Made by a program: the position numbers and the translations under genes
The notes under the pieces: generated by a model
Database searches by the model: none
Told to the model about the DNA's origin: nothing
Seen by the model: the letters and a program-made list of their open reading frames with translations, nothing else
Shown here: positions 29,738 to 39,864 of the stretch, one piece after another
Layout: each line of letters starts with the position of its first letter
Position numbering within the stretch: the stretch's first letter is position 1
Source of the DNA: Candidatus Limnocylindrales bacterium
GTDB taxonomy: Bacteria > Desulfobacterota > Binatia > UBA1149 > CAITLU01
Reading direction: 5' to 3'
DNA length: 64,000 nt
NCBI GenBank assembly: GCA_035571835.1
Contig: DATNBU010000045.1
Location: 1-64,000, forward strand

Positions 29738-30823
29738 CTATTGCGGGGCCGGCGGGGCCGCAGTGGGCGGCGGACCGTCGCCGTCCTGCACTGCGCGCCG
29801 TCCGCGGCCGAGCTGGTACTCGCGCACCGCCCGGTTGTGCGTCGCAAGATTCGGGCTGAACTCATGCGAGCCGTCGCCTCGCGCGACGAAGTAGAGATCG
29901 CCGACGGGCGCCGGATGCAGCACGGCGTCGATCGATGCCCTGCCGGGATTGCAGATCGGCCCCGGCGGAAGCCCCTTCCTCATATATGTGTTGTAGGGAG
30001 TCGGGGTCGCGAGGTGCGCCCGGGTCAGGTTCCCGTCCCACGGCAGTCCCGAATCGATCACTCCATAGATGACCGTCGGATCGGTCTGCAGCGGCATCCC
30101 GGCTTTCAGCCGATTGAAGAACACGGCGGCGATTCGAGGCCGCTCCTCTCCCTGGGCCGTTTCCTTCTCGACGATCGATGCAAGCGTCAGCAGCTCGTCG
30201 AGCGGCAGCGGCGGCTGGCGAGGCGCCGCCGCGAGCAGCGGATCGACCACCTGATGAAAACGCGCGAGCTGGAGCGCGACGATCTCTCCCGGGGACATCC
30301 CGGGAACGAGGTCGTAGGTGTCGGGGAACAGGAAGCCTTCGGCGCAGCTTGCCGTCGCCGGCGCTCCGGCCGCGCGACGGAACTCGTCGGAGCAGGCGAC
30401 CGCCACATAGCTGGATGCCGTGACGGCGCCGGCCGCTTCCAGCAGCGCTCCGATCTCGCGCAGCGTACGGCCCTCGGGGATTGTCACGCGCAGGATCGGT
30501 TTCGGCGGGCTCGCGAGCTCGGCGAGAACGGACGCCAGCGTCACCGTTCCCTCGAACTCGTGGCGCCCGTACTTGATCGTACGGTCGATGCCTTTCCAGT
30601 GTGCCATCGCCAGGAACGCGCGCTCGTTGCCGACCAGATCCGCTTCGCGAAGCTTGCCGGCGATGCGCCGCAGGCTCTCGCCGGGCTGCACTTCCACGCT
30701 GGTTTTTACCGGGAGAACGACGCTGCGACTCGTCTCGCTCTTTATGACTGCGATGACAGTGACGGCTGCTGCCGCGAGTGCGACAACCACGAGCATGACG
30801 AGTGCGACGAGAGCGCGTTTCAT
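29738..30823 (-). CDS. mltG: Endolytic murein transglycosylase MltG
   Basis: A 361-residue membrane-anchored enzyme that cuts nascent glycan strands. Transmembrane segment at residues 5-25 (VALVMLVVVALAAAAVTVIA), LysM-like region PGESLRRIAGKL, and the catalytic YceG domain with EGFLFPDTYDLVPGMSP, LASIVEKETAQGEERPRIAA (catalytic Glu), GMPLQTDPTVIYG and NTYMRKGLPPGPICNPG. The C-terminal FVARGDGSHEFSPNLATHNR is typical. It sits between ruvX and lexA; ruvX-mltG adjacency is common in bacteria. Confidence 0.95.
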   Translation of the reverse strand: MKRALVALVMLVVVALAAAAVTVIAVIKSETSRSVVLPVKTSVEVQPGESLRRIAGKLREADLVGNERAFLAMAHWKGIDRTIKYGRHEFEGTVTLASVLAELASPPKPILRVTIPEGRTLREIGALLEAAGAVTASSYVAVACSDEFRRAAGAPATASCAEGFLFPDTYDLVPGMSPGEIVALQLARFHQVVDPLLAAAPRQPPLPLDELLTLASIVEKETAQGEERPRIAAVFFNRLKAGMPLQTDPTVIYGVIDSGLPWDGNLTRAHLATPTPYNTYMRKGLPPGPICNPGRASIDAVLHPAPVGDLYFVARGDGSHEFSPNLATHNRAVREYQLGRGRRAVQDGDGPPPTAAPPAPQ

Positions 30824-30911
30824 CGGCGATGTGGACGGCGCCAAAAAGCGCCGGTCGTGGTCGCACGCCACGAACAGACAGAGGAAGGGCGAGGCCGAGC
30901 CGGAGCGAGGT

Positions 30912-31331
30912 TCACGGGCGTGGCTGCGAGTCGAGCCACGACTGAAGGATGAGCGCGGCGGCGATGCGATCGCGGACCTGCCTGCGGCGATTTCGCCGCA
31001 TCCCGCTCTCGATCAGCATCCTCTCGCCCTCGGCCGTCGTGAGCCGCTCGTCCTGGAAAACCACCTCGCGGCCGGTTTCGCGGATGAACCTTTCGCAGAA
31101 ATGGCGCACGCGGTCGGCCTGTTCGCCTTCTTCGCCGCGAGGGTTAAGTGGTAGTCCTGCAATGACTTTTTCGACATCGTACGATTCCAGCATGGTCTGG
31201 ATGGCGGCGCAGTCGACCGCCAGCGAACGGCGCTCGACGACGCCGATCGGCTGCGCCGTGAGGCGCAATGCGTCACTTACAGCGACGCCAATACGTTTGT
31301 CTCCCACGTCCAGTGCGGCTAGCCTGCGCAT
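30912..31331 (-). CDS. ruvX: Putative Holliday-junction resolvase / pre-16S rRNA nuclease RuvX
   Basis: A 139-residue RNase H-fold nuclease. Seen: ALDVGDKRIGVAVSD (first Asp), VIAGLPLNPRGEEGEQA, FQDERLTTAEGERML and RRQVRDRIAAALILQSWLD (final Asp). YqgF/RuvX processes the 5' end of 16S rRNA. Start at ATG 31331 fits the family start MRRLAALDVG. Leads the ruvX-mltG pair. Confidence 0.93.
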   Translation of the reverse strand: MRRLAALDVGDKRIGVAVSDALRLTAQPIGVVERRSLAVDCAAIQTMLESYDVEKVIAGLPLNPRGEEGEQADRVRHFCERFIRETGREVVFQDERLTTAEGERMLIESGMRRNRRRQVRDRIAAALILQSWLDSQPRP

Positions 31332-31594
31332 GGTCAGGGATCCATCGCCCAGGGGACTGGTCGGGCGAGGAGACCTCGGGGAAGTCGGGATAGTCGGTAA
31401 AAGGCTCGGGCCACGGACTGAGAGTAACGGGCGAGGCCGGTCGGGCAAACGACGGCTCGTCACAGGGAGACTGCTGGCACAGGTGCTGGCGTTGACAGGC
31501 GCAGGACGGGAAGGCAACGTACTTTGAACTTGCGTAAAACAGGTTTCATGGATTGGCGGCCGCTTGGGCCGCTGTCCAGCGTGGGGTGTGGAAG

Positions 31595-33133
31595 ATGATG
31601 GTGGGAACGCTGGGGCAGCCGCCCAAGAATGGTGATCTCGGTCCTGGGCGCCTCGTGGTGCTCGGACTCGTGGTCAGCATGGTGTCCTTCGCGGGATTCC
31701 GTGTGGCGACCGACACGAAACCGGTACGTATCGCTGCGGCGAAACAAGACACCGAAGATATCGTCAGCGCATCGATCCCTTCTCCCATTCCTCGCGGCTT
31801 CTTCACTCCTTCTACTGCACTTCCAGCCGCACCAGCCGCCGCACCGGCCGCCGAATCCTCTCCTGAAGAACAAAGCCTCTCCGACGTGCTCCCGGTCTTC
31901 GAACCGGTCGAGCCGGAATCCAAAGTCTCCGCGGTCCTTGTCTCGACGCCGGTCGATGACGCTGGATCGCTCGCCGATGTTCCCGAGTTCCGCGACACCG
32001 AGCATCGCTTCCGCACCGGCGAGACGTTCGCCGAGGTTCTCGGTTCGAACGGCGTCAGCAACACCAACGCGGCGGCGTGGATCAAGGCTGCGAGCCGCAT
32101 CTACGCCCTCAGCCAGATCCGCGAAGGCCAGAAGCTGGCGATGCGCATCGACGTCGCGGCTTCCGACCTCGTCTCGATGAAGATGGACATCGACGCGACG
32201 ACCTATCTGGTCGCGCGCCGCAAGGACGGCGTCGTCGTCGCCAACCGCGAGTCGGTCGAGTTCGGACGCGTCCGCCGCGTCGTCGAAGGAACCATCGACG
32301 CGAGCTTCTACGCGAGCGCCGCGCGCGCCGACGTACCCGACGAGATCATTGCCGAAGTCGCCGAAGTGCTCGGGTGGGAGCTCGACTTCGAGAAGCTACC
32401 GCAGGGCTCGCGCTTCAACATCCAGTTCGAGGAGCTGCGCAATCCGGACGGCGCCGGCACGCTTCCCGGACAGCTTCTCTCGGTGCGTATCGTCGAGACC
32501 GGCGGCAAGCTTCACGAAGGCATCTGGTACCGCCAGGGCGACGACAAGACCGGAGCGTACTACACGAGCAAGGGCCAGGCGCTCGGCCGCGACTACCTGC
32601 GTTTCCCGGTGTCGTTCACGCGCATTTCTTCCGGATTTACGTTCTCGCGGCTGCATCCGGTGCTGAACCGGGTTCGCCCGCACTACGGCGTGGATCTCGC
32701 AGCGCCGACCGGAACGCCGGTTCACGCGGTGGCCGACGGCAGCGTCGAGCTTGCGGCATGGAAAGGTGGATACGGACGCTACGTCGAGATCCGCCACGAC
32801 GACACGTACAAGTCGGGCTACGGACACCTTTCGCGAATCGCGACGGGCCTTCGTCCGGGCTCCACCGTCAAAAAAGGCGACATCATCGGGTACGTCGGCT
32901 CGACCGGCATCGCGACCGGTCCGCATCTTCACTACGTGATGTACAAGGACGACGTCTACATCGATCCGATGAGCGCCGCAGCGCCGCGTTCGCGGTCACT
33001 GACCGGCGATGCGAGCCGCCGCTTCTTCGACATGGTCAAGAAGATCGAGGCTGCCTACGCCGCAGCCGAACGCGCCGGCGGCACGCTGGTGCTGGCCGCG
33101 AGCTCGAAGCCGGGATCGACGTCGATCGACTGA
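31595..33133 (+). CDS. M23-family murein endopeptidase (MepM-like)
   Basis: A 512-residue envelope protein. One transmembrane anchor near residues 19-36 (LVVLGLVVSMVSFAGF), a Pro/Ala-rich spacer, then a LysM/OapA-like domain (FRTGETFAEVLGSNGVS) and the peptidase. Zn ligands are in RPHYGVDLAAPTGTPVHA (His363, Asp367) and GPHLHYVMY (His444, His446). MepM-type enzymes cut peptidoglycan cross-links to allow growth. ATG 31595 is used; GGGGTG lies upstream, and an ATG at 31598 is equally possible. Divergent from ruvX. Confidence 0.9.
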   Translation: MMVGTLGQPPKNGDLGPGRLVVLGLVVSMVSFAGFRVATDTKPVRIAAAKQDTEDIVSASIPSPIPRGFFTPSTALPAAPAAAPAAESSPEEQSLSDVLPVFEPVEPESKVSAVLVSTPVDDAGSLADVPEFRDTEHRFRTGETFAEVLGSNGVSNTNAAAWIKAASRIYALSQIREGQKLAMRIDVAASDLVSMKMDIDATTYLVARRKDGVVVANRESVEFGRVRRVVEGTIDASFYASAARADVPDEIIAEVAEVLGWELDFEKLPQGSRFNIQFEELRNPDGAGTLPGQLLSVRIVETGGKLHEGIWYRQGDDKTGAYYTSKGQALGRDYLRFPVSFTRISSGFTFSRLHPVLNRVRPHYGVDLAAPTGTPVHAVADGSVELAAWKGGYGRYVEIRHDDTYKSGYGHLSRIATGLRPGSTVKKGDIIGYVGSTGIATGPHLHYVMYKDDVYIDPMSAAAPRSRSLTGDASRRFFDMVKKIEAAYAAAERAGGTLVLAASSKPGSTSID

Positions 33134-33163
33134 GCCACCGCGCGGCTCGCCTTCCAGCTTTCT

Positions 33164-33946
<783 letters not shown>

Positions 33947-34295
33947 GGCTGGTTATCCTGATGGGCTGCTGGATCGCCGCGGGCTGTCCGTCCGGCCTGG
34001 CGCTCGCCCGCCGCGCGACCCGCGATCCGTTTCGGCGCAGTTTCCCGAAGATCCTGCGACGGCAAAATTGTCCGGGGACGTCCGGGACGCGGACGCAATA
34101 ACGGGTTCGCGCGCCGCTTCCAACTTTGGGCGCCGCCGAAATCCACTTGCACAGCCAGCCTTTCCCTTGGATTCTCTCCTTTCGCCCGCCGTTCGAACGG
34201 CCGTCGAAGGACCGTTGGTCCCGGGAAGTCTTCCCGCGGCGCCCGAGGGATTTCCCGAAGGCGCCCGAGGTGTTTTCCGAGGATACGGACGCAGG
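33947..34295. other. Divergent intergenic region with 22-bp tandem duplication
   Basis: 349 bases between cysQ (minus) and a secreted protein gene (plus). No gene is seen. Two adjacent 22-bp units (34238-34259 and 34260-34281), each opening GGCGCCCGAGG and sharing about 17 bases, lie just before the start at 34296. No sigma-54-type site was found. Confidence 0.45.
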
Positions 34296-35720
34296 ATGAA
34301 CGTGCGCAGCAACTCCACCCGCGGAATCGCCGTCTTCGGCCTCGCCCTCGCATCCGTCCTGATGGCGGCCGCCGAATCGCCGGCCGCCACCCCGCTACCC
34401 GTGCAGATCACCGCGGACGATTCCGGGACCGGATGCGCCAGCTCCACGCCGGTATCGGATTCTACGGGTACGATCGCCGCGTGGCAGTCCGATTGCGATC
34501 CGGCCACGACCAACGCGGACGGCAGCACCGAGATCTTCCGTGCGATCGTGGGCTCGGCGCCCGTGCAGCTTACCGACAAGACCGCGTGCACGAGCAGCCG
34601 CCCGACCATCAGCGCCGACGGAACGCGCATCGCGTTCGAGTCCGACTGCGACCTGGTCGGCGCCAACGCCGACGGCAACATCGAGATCTTCCTGTGGAAG
34701 AACGGAACTCTATCGCAGCTCACCACATCGACCGACTGCGAAAACCTGGCGCCATCGATCAACGGCCCCGGCTCGTTCGTCGCGTTCGACAGCACCTGCA
34801 ACATCTTCGGAACCAACAACGACGGCCGCGGCTCGGAGATCTACCGCGTCTCGGTGCAGGGCGTGCTGAAGCAGCTCACGACCGACGCGACCGGCAACTG
34901 CGACAGCACGTCTGCGTCGATCGACAGCAGCGGCAACCTCGTCGCGTTCGATTCGGACTGCGACCTCACCGGCGAGAACGAAAACCTGGCCGTCGAGATC
35001 TTCACCGTGACCTCTGCGGGCGCCGTCAGACAGCTCACGTTCGCGCCCGACGATTCGTGCTCGAGCGTGCATCCGGAAATGGATGCTGCAGGGACCATCG
35101 TCGGCTTTCACAGCGATTGTGACTTTACCGGAGGCAATCCGGACGCCGGCGACGAGATCTTCACGGTAACGACCGCTTCGCGCACGGTGCAGCAGGTATC
35201 GAGCTCGCCTCTCGGAGCCGCGTGCGCGAGCGGCGAAGTCCGCATGGCGTCGTCGGGCGGTGCGCTCGCGTTTTCGAGCTACTGCAAGCTTGCCGGCAAC
35301 AGCGACGGCAGCATCGAGGTCTACCAGGTCACTCTCGGCGGCAGCAGCGTCGGCGGGCTTCTCGCCGTGACGAGCGGCAGCGACTGTTCGAGCATGGCCG
35401 GCGGCCTCAGTGCCGACGGCTCGCGCGTGATGTTCGACAGCGACTGCAATCCGTCCGGCGACAACGCCGACGGCAGCGTCGAAGTCTTCCGCGCGAGCGC
35501 GTGTGCGTGCGGCGCTCCGAACACGCGGCGGCTGCCTCCGCAGGATCCGCTCGCGAGCGATGCGCTGCTCATTCTGAAGGGCGCCGTCGGCAGCGCGAGC
35601 TGTGCGGCATGCGAGTGCGACACGAACGACGACGGCAAGGTCTCGTCCACGGACGCGCTTCGCACGCTCAAGGCGGTCGTCGGCGAGGCCGGCATCACGC
35701 TCGACTGTCCGAGCGAGTGA
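34296..35720 (+). CDS. Secreted seven-repeat beta-propeller protein (PD40/TolB-like) with C-terminal dockerin-like module
   Basis: A 474-residue exported protein. Signal peptide: IAVFGLALASVLMAAAESPA. The body holds seven repeats of about 45-50 residues, each with an [AGM][FW].S.C[DNK]..G.N.DG..E[IV][FY] core (AWQSDCD, AFESDCD, AFDSTCN, AFDSDCD, GFHSDCD, AFSSYCK, MFDSDCN), consistent with one closed seven-bladed propeller, each blade with a paired Cys and an acidic loop that may bind Ca. The C-terminus (from 35545) carries two dockerin-like half-motifs (SDALLILKGAVG, then CDTNDDGKVSSTDALRTLKA). Start at ATG 34296 opens the signal peptide. Confidence 0.83.
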   Translation: MNVRSNSTRGIAVFGLALASVLMAAAESPAATPLPVQITADDSGTGCASSTPVSDSTGTIAAWQSDCDPATTNADGSTEIFRAIVGSAPVQLTDKTACTSSRPTISADGTRIAFESDCDLVGANADGNIEIFLWKNGTLSQLTTSTDCENLAPSINGPGSFVAFDSTCNIFGTNNDGRGSEIYRVSVQGVLKQLTTDATGNCDSTSASIDSSGNLVAFDSDCDLTGENENLAVEIFTVTSAGAVRQLTFAPDDSCSSVHPEMDAAGTIVGFHSDCDFTGGNPDAGDEIFTVTTASRTVQQVSSSPLGAACASGEVRMASSGGALAFSSYCKLAGNSDGSIEVYQVTLGGSSVGGLLAVTSGSDCSSMAGGLSADGSRVMFDSDCNPSGDNADGSVEVFRASACACGAPNTRRLPPQDPLASDALLILKGAVGSASCAACECDTNDDGKVSSTDALRTLKAVVGEAGITLDCPSE

Positions 35721-35760
35721 CGCGCCTCAGCGCCCCCGGCGGAAGCCAAGGGCCGATCTC

Positions 35761-35940
35761 GGTGCTCAAGATACGGATCACTCAAAGCGCTGATGCATCC
35801 TGAGCGCTGATGCATCGGACGAAACCTGGATCACATTCCCCGGGGAATGTTCGTGCAGCAGGGACCAGGCGCGCCGACCGTGCTGTGCATCGCAACAACA
35901 AGCCCATCGCCGGTAGCGGCATCGCCACAAGGCGGTGTCC
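35761..35940. repeat. Interspersed repeat, copy A, containing an 18-bp palindrome
   Basis: About 160 bases align with 63389-63545 at high identity. The core palindrome ACATTCCCCGGGGAATGT is at 35833-35850. This copy has an internal duplication of GCGCTGATGCATC (35788-35816). The same palindrome is in the 3' end of the HNH gene at 61777-61794. The surrounding 35721-36023 gap holds no gene. Confidence 0.8.
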
Positions 35941-36023
35941 GTCGCGAGGTTGGCCATGTGTGCCCAAAGCCGTTGCCAGCCCGAACCCGCGCGCATAGCT
36001 TCCGCGACCGGAGCGATGGTGCG

Positions 36024-36524
36024 ATGGTCGAACCTCAACAGCCGGATGCCGCTGGGACCGGCGGATTTGCCACGTTCGTCGCGACCGGTTTCGGTGCCGG
36101 GTTCTCGCCGGTCGCGCCGGGAACCGCCGGTACGATCGTTGCGATCCCGTTCGGCTGGCTCCTGACGTCCGGGCTTGCCGGACATCCGGTCGGCCAGATC
36201 GTCGCGGTCGCGCTCGCCGCCGCCATCGCCGTCTGGTCGGCCGGCGCCGCGGCTCCCGGCTTCCGACTGAAGGACCCCGGCCAGATCGTCGTGGATGAGA
36301 TCGCCGGCTATCTGGTCACGGTGGCGCTGCTTCCACCCGGATGGCTGACCCTGGTCGCCGGATTCCTGCTGTTCCGGGTCTTCGACGTCCTCAAGCCGCC
36401 CCCGTGCCGACAGGCCGAGAAGCTGCCGGGCGGAATCGGCATCGTCGCGGACGACCTTTTGGCCGGTTTGTATGCCAATCTTTCGATCAGAATCTTGTGC
36501 ATTTCCGGCATTCTTTCGCTTTAG
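36024..36524 (+). CDS. pgpA: Phosphatidylglycerophosphatase A
   Basis: A 166-residue membrane enzyme that dephosphorylates phosphatidylglycerophosphate. Signatures: FVATGFGAGFSPVAPGTAGT, IVVDEIAGYLVTVAL (acidic active-site region) and FRVFDVLKPPPCRQAEKLPG followed by GIGIVADDLLAG. About three or four hydrophobic segments. Start at ATG 36024, with GGAG about ten bases upstream. It heads the plus-strand block pgpA-cinA-recA; pgpA-cinA-recA order is conserved in many proteobacteria. Confidence 0.92.
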   Translation: MVEPQQPDAAGTGGFATFVATGFGAGFSPVAPGTAGTIVAIPFGWLLTSGLAGHPVGQIVAVALAAAIAVWSAGAAAPGFRLKDPGQIVVDEIAGYLVTVALLPPGWLTLVAGFLLFRVFDVLKPPPCRQAEKLPGGIGIVADDLLAGLYANLSIRILCISGILSL

Positions 36525-36578
36525 TTTCGTGCAGGTCTGGCAATCGGTCCGAGGTTGGCGTAGAAAAAGCGAAAATCC

Positions 36579-37928
36579 ATGACGACGACCATTCGTACAG
36601 CGGCGATCCTGGCAACCGGGGATGAAATCACCGGCGGCAGGACGGTCGACACCAACTCGGCCTGGATCGCCGACCGCCTGGCCGAGATCGGAATCGACGT
36701 CTCGCTGATTCTCGGCGTCAGCGACGATGTCGACCGGATCTCGTGGGCATGGCGGTCAGGCGTCGAAAAAGCCGACCTCGTCATTTCCACCGGAGGCCTC
36801 GGACCGACCAGCGACGATCTTACGACCGAAGCCGTAGCGGCCGTGGCAGGTGCGGCGCTCGAGCTCGACAACCGCGAGGCCGAGCGCATCCGCGAGTTCT
36901 TCCGTTCGCGCGGTCGCGTCATGCCGGAGAACAATCTTCGCCAGGCGATGATTCCGGCCGGCGCGGTGATCGTCCCGAATCCCGTCGGAACCGCACCGGG
37001 CTATCGCCTTTCGATCGCGCGCACGGGCGGCGGGGCTTCCGGTCGCAGCGCCTCGGTCGGCATCGTGCTGCCCGGCGTGCCGCGCGAAATGAAGCCGATG
37101 TTCGAGGCCAGCGTGCTGCCGTGGATCCGCGAACACGTCGATCCGTCACGCGTCGTCGTCTCGCAGACATTCTCCACGTTCGGCCTTCCCGAGTCCGCTC
37201 TCGACGAACGCCTTCGCGGCGCCGTCCCTCCTTCGCGTGGCCGTCTTTCGTTTCGTGCGAGCTTTCCGAAGATCACCGTGCGCATCGGCGTTGCCGGTGC
37301 TCGCGAGACTGCGGCGCGTGAGCTCGAAGCACTGGCTCACGACGTGCGCGCACGCATCGCCGAAGTCGTCTACGCCGAAGGCGACCTTAAGATGGAAGAG
37401 GTCGTCGGCCGTCTGCTCGGCGAACGAAAGCTGATGCTTGCGACCGCCGAGTCGTGCACGGGCGGGCTCCTGTCGAGCCGCATCACCGATGTTGCGGGAA
37501 GCTCGGGTTATTACAGCGGTGGCGTTGTGGCCTACAGCAACGATCTGAAACAACGTCTTCTCGGAGTCCGCGTGAAGACGCTCAACGAATTTGGTGCCGT
37601 CAGCGAACAGACGGCACGGGAAATGGCGACCGGTGCGCTTTCTGCCGGCGCCGCCGACATTTCGATCGCGACCACCGGCATCGCCGGACCCGACGGCGGC
37701 ACGCCGGAAAAACCGGTCGGCACCGTCGCGATCGCGATTGCGCGCCGCGTGGCCGGAGGAAGCGACGAGGTCGATTCGCGGCTCTACCGGTTCTGGGGCG
37801 GCCGCGACTGGATCAAGATCCTGACGGCGCAGGTCGCTCTCGACTGGATCCGCCGCAGCCTTCTCGGGCTGCCCGTACTCGAGCCGGGCAATCTTACGCC
37901 GGCCAGACCGAAGACGGAGGCCGCATGA
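36579..37928 (+). CDS. cinA: CinA-family protein (NMN amidohydrolase / competence-damage inducible)
   Basis: A 449-residue two-domain protein. N-terminal MoaB/COG1058 domain: AAILATGDEITGGRTVDTNS, LVISTGGLGPTSDDLTTEAV, VPNPVGTAPGY, LPGVPREMKPMF. C-terminal PncC-like domain: LMLATAESCTGGLLSSRITD, YSGGVVAYSNDLKQRLLGV, SIATTGIAGPDGGTPEKPVG. It converts NMN to NaMN and may have ADP-ribose pyrophosphatase activity. Followed by recA, the typical arrangement. Confidence 0.95.
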   Translation: MTTTIRTAAILATGDEITGGRTVDTNSAWIADRLAEIGIDVSLILGVSDDVDRISWAWRSGVEKADLVISTGGLGPTSDDLTTEAVAAVAGAALELDNREAERIREFFRSRGRVMPENNLRQAMIPAGAVIVPNPVGTAPGYRLSIARTGGGASGRSASVGIVLPGVPREMKPMFEASVLPWIREHVDPSRVVVSQTFSTFGLPESALDERLRGAVPPSRGRLSFRASFPKITVRIGVAGARETAARELEALAHDVRARIAEVVYAEGDLKMEEVVGRLLGERKLMLATAESCTGGLLSSRITDVAGSSGYYSGGVVAYSNDLKQRLLGVRVKTLNEFGAVSEQTAREMATGALSAGAADISIATTGIAGPDGGTPEKPVGTVAIAIARRVAGGSDEVDSRLYRFWGGRDWIKILTAQVALDWIRRSLLGLPVLEPGNLTPARPKTEAA

Positions 37929-38097
37929 ACCAGATGCAGGCAGGCATCGGCGCGCGCGCCGAGAGCATGATCGTAAATCGGGCAACGGCCGGCCACAGAG
38001 GCCGGCCCGGGAAATACAGCAGGCCGTAACGGCGGCCATGGAACAACCGGCAATCAAGCCGAGGCAATAAAGCCGAGAAGGAAAGGAGCGGAAGAAG
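37929..38097 (+). other. cinA-recA spacer with possible 34-codon overlapping ORF and GGCCGGCC hairpin
   Basis: An ATG at 37925 overlaps the cinA stop (ATGA) and opens 34 codons to a TAA at 38027; it resembles no known protein and is probably not real. Within it, GGCCGGCC (37987-37994) can pair with GGCCGGCC (38000-38007). AAGGAG precedes the recA ATG. No recognisable SOS box. Confidence 0.3.
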
Positions 38098-39216
38098 ATG
38101 TCGACGGAAGAAAAGAAGAAGGCTCTCGAGCTCGCAGTCAGCCAGATCGAAAAGCAGTTCGGCAAGGGCTCGCTGATGCGGCTCGGCGCCGATGACGTGG
38201 CCAAGGATATCCCGGTCGTGCCGACCGGATCGCTCGGGCTCGATGTGGCGCTCGGCGTCGGCGGCCTGCCGTGCGGTCGCGTGATCGAGATCTACGGGCC
38301 GGAATCCTCGGGCAAGACCACGCTGGCGCTGCAGGTGATCGCGCAGGCGCAGCGGCGCGGCGGCACGGCGGCGTTCGTCGACGCCGAGCATGCACTCGAC
38401 ACGAACTATGCCCGCAAGCTCGGCGTGCGTACCGCCGAGCTGCTTATCTCGCAGCCCGACAACGGCGAGCAGGCGCTCGAGATCACCGAGACGCTCGTGC
38501 GCAGCGGCGCGATCGACGTGCTGGTCATCGATTCGGTGGCGGCCCTCGTTCCGCGCGCCGAGATCGAAGGCGACATGGGCGAGCCGCAGATGGGACTCCA
38601 GGCGCGCCTGATGTCGCAGGCGCTCCGCAAGCTCACCGGCACGATCTCACGCTCGAACTGCATCGTCATCTTCATCAACCAGATCCGCATGAAGATCGGC
38701 GTGATGTTCGGCAACCCCGAGACGACCACCGGCGGCAATGCGCTCAAGTTCTACGCGTCGGTGCGCCTCGACATCCGCCGCATCGCTTCGCTCAAGCAGG
38801 GCGAGCAGGTCATCGGCAACCGCACGCGCGTGCGCGTGGTCAAGAACAAGGTCGCACCGCCGTTCCGCGAAGCGGAGTTCGACATCCTTTACGGCACCGG
38901 AATCAACAAGGACGGCGAGCTGCTCGATCTCGGCGCCGAGATGAACATCGTCGACAAGAGCGGCTCGTGGTACTCGTTCGGCGGTGAGCGGATCGGCCAG
39001 GGGCGTGACAACGCGTGCGAATTCCTGCGCGAGCATCACGACATGGCCAACCAGATCGAAGCCAAGGTTCGCGAAGCCGTCGGGCTTCCGTCGGGCGCGC
39101 CGGTTCTGAAAGTGGTCGACGGCGGTCTCAGCGACGTCAAGTCCGATGCGAGGGCCGACGACGCCGACGGCAAGGCAAAGAACCTGAAGGCCGCAAAGGC
39201 GACCGGCTCGAAGTAG
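38098..39216 (+). CDS. recA: Recombinase RecA
   Basis: A 372-residue recombinase. Walker [28 protein letters not shown], Walker [22 protein letters not shown]2 loop region [20 protein letters not shown] followed by [16 protein letters not shown]. The C-terminus is Lys/Ala/Asp-rich. AAGGAG sits upstream of the ATG. It promotes strand exchange and LexA cleavage; recX follows at once. Confidence 0.98.
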   Translation: MSTEEKKKALELAVSQIEKQFGKGSLMRLGADDVAKDIPVVPTGSLGLDVALGVGGLPCGRVIEIYGPESSGKTTLALQVIAQAQRRGGTAAFVDAEHALDTNYARKLGVRTAELLISQPDNGEQALEITETLVRSGAIDVLVIDSVAALVPRAEIEGDMGEPQMGLQARLMSQALRKLTGTISRSNCIVIFINQIRMKIGVMFGNPETTTGGNALKFYASVRLDIRRIASLKQGEQVIGNRTRVRVVKNKVAPPFREAEFDILYGTGINKDGELLDLGAEMNIVDKSGSWYSFGGERIGQGRDNACEFLREHHDMANQIEAKVREAVGLPSGAPVLKVVDGGLSDVKSDARADDADGKAKNLKAAKATGSK

Positions 39217-39232
39217 GCGTCCCGGCGCCATC

Positions 39233-39847
39233 ATGATGGAGCGGGCAAAAGCCGCACGCCCGGGGCGTGCGGCGCCTTCGCGCAAGCGCGAAACGTCGCG
39301 CGGCGCGCCTCGCGAGAAGTCAGCGCGCGCAGCGACGAGCGCAGTCGAATATGCGATTGCGCTCGTTGCTGCCCGGTCGCTGCCGGAGAAGCGGCTGCGC
39401 GAGAAGATCGCGCAGCGCTACGACGCAGACGAAACCGAAAACGCGATCGTCCGCATGCGCGAGCTTCGGCTCGTCGACGACGTCGCGTGGGCTGAGCGCT
39501 TCGTGCGCGATCGCTTCGAGCGCAGCGACAAGGGTCGTCACCGTATTCGCAACGAGCTCGTGCGGCTCGGAATCGCCGCGGCATCGATCGATGCCGCGAT
39601 CGAGCGCGTGGTCGATCCCGACTCCGAGCGCGACAAGGCGGCTCGTGTTCTGGAGCGCATGCAGGCGCGGACGGGTCGGGACCGTCACGAGCAGGATGAT
39701 GCGGGCGGCTGCGGCGACGTCGACGATGCGACCGCCGATCGCAGCGCATCGCGCGAGGCGGAAATGGCGAAAAACCGCCTGTTCCGCCGCATGCTCGCGC
39801 GCGGATATCCCGCCGGACTGGTGCGTGACTTGCTGGACGTTTCCTAG
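39233..39847 (+). CDS. recX: RecA regulator RecX
   Basis: A 204-residue helical-repeat protein that modulates RecA filaments. Basic, disordered N-terminus (1-35), then AVEYAIALVAARSLPEKRLREKI, LRLVDDVAWAERFVRDRFERSDKGRHRIRNEL-type RecX repeats (shown here in part) and a second repeat ending LFRRMLARGYPAGLVRDLLD. An acidic insert (EQDDAGGCGDVDD) splits the last repeats. Sixteen bases after recA, so co-transcribed. Confidence 0.88.
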   Translation: MMERAKAARPGRAAPSRKRETSRGAPREKSARAATSAVEYAIALVAARSLPEKRLREKIAQRYDADETENAIVRMRELRLVDDVAWAERFVRDRFERSDKGRHRIRNELVRLGIAAASIDAAIERVVDPDSERDKAARVLERMQARTGRDRHEQDDAGGCGDVDDATADRSASREAEMAKNRLFRRMLARGYPAGLVRDLLDVS

Positions 39848-39864
39848 TATCCCGTGACCGCTGC

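Noticed and set aside
37925-38029. 34-codon ORF overlapping the cinA stop
   Set aside because: No similarity to known peptides, and it includes a hairpin region; kept only as a remark.
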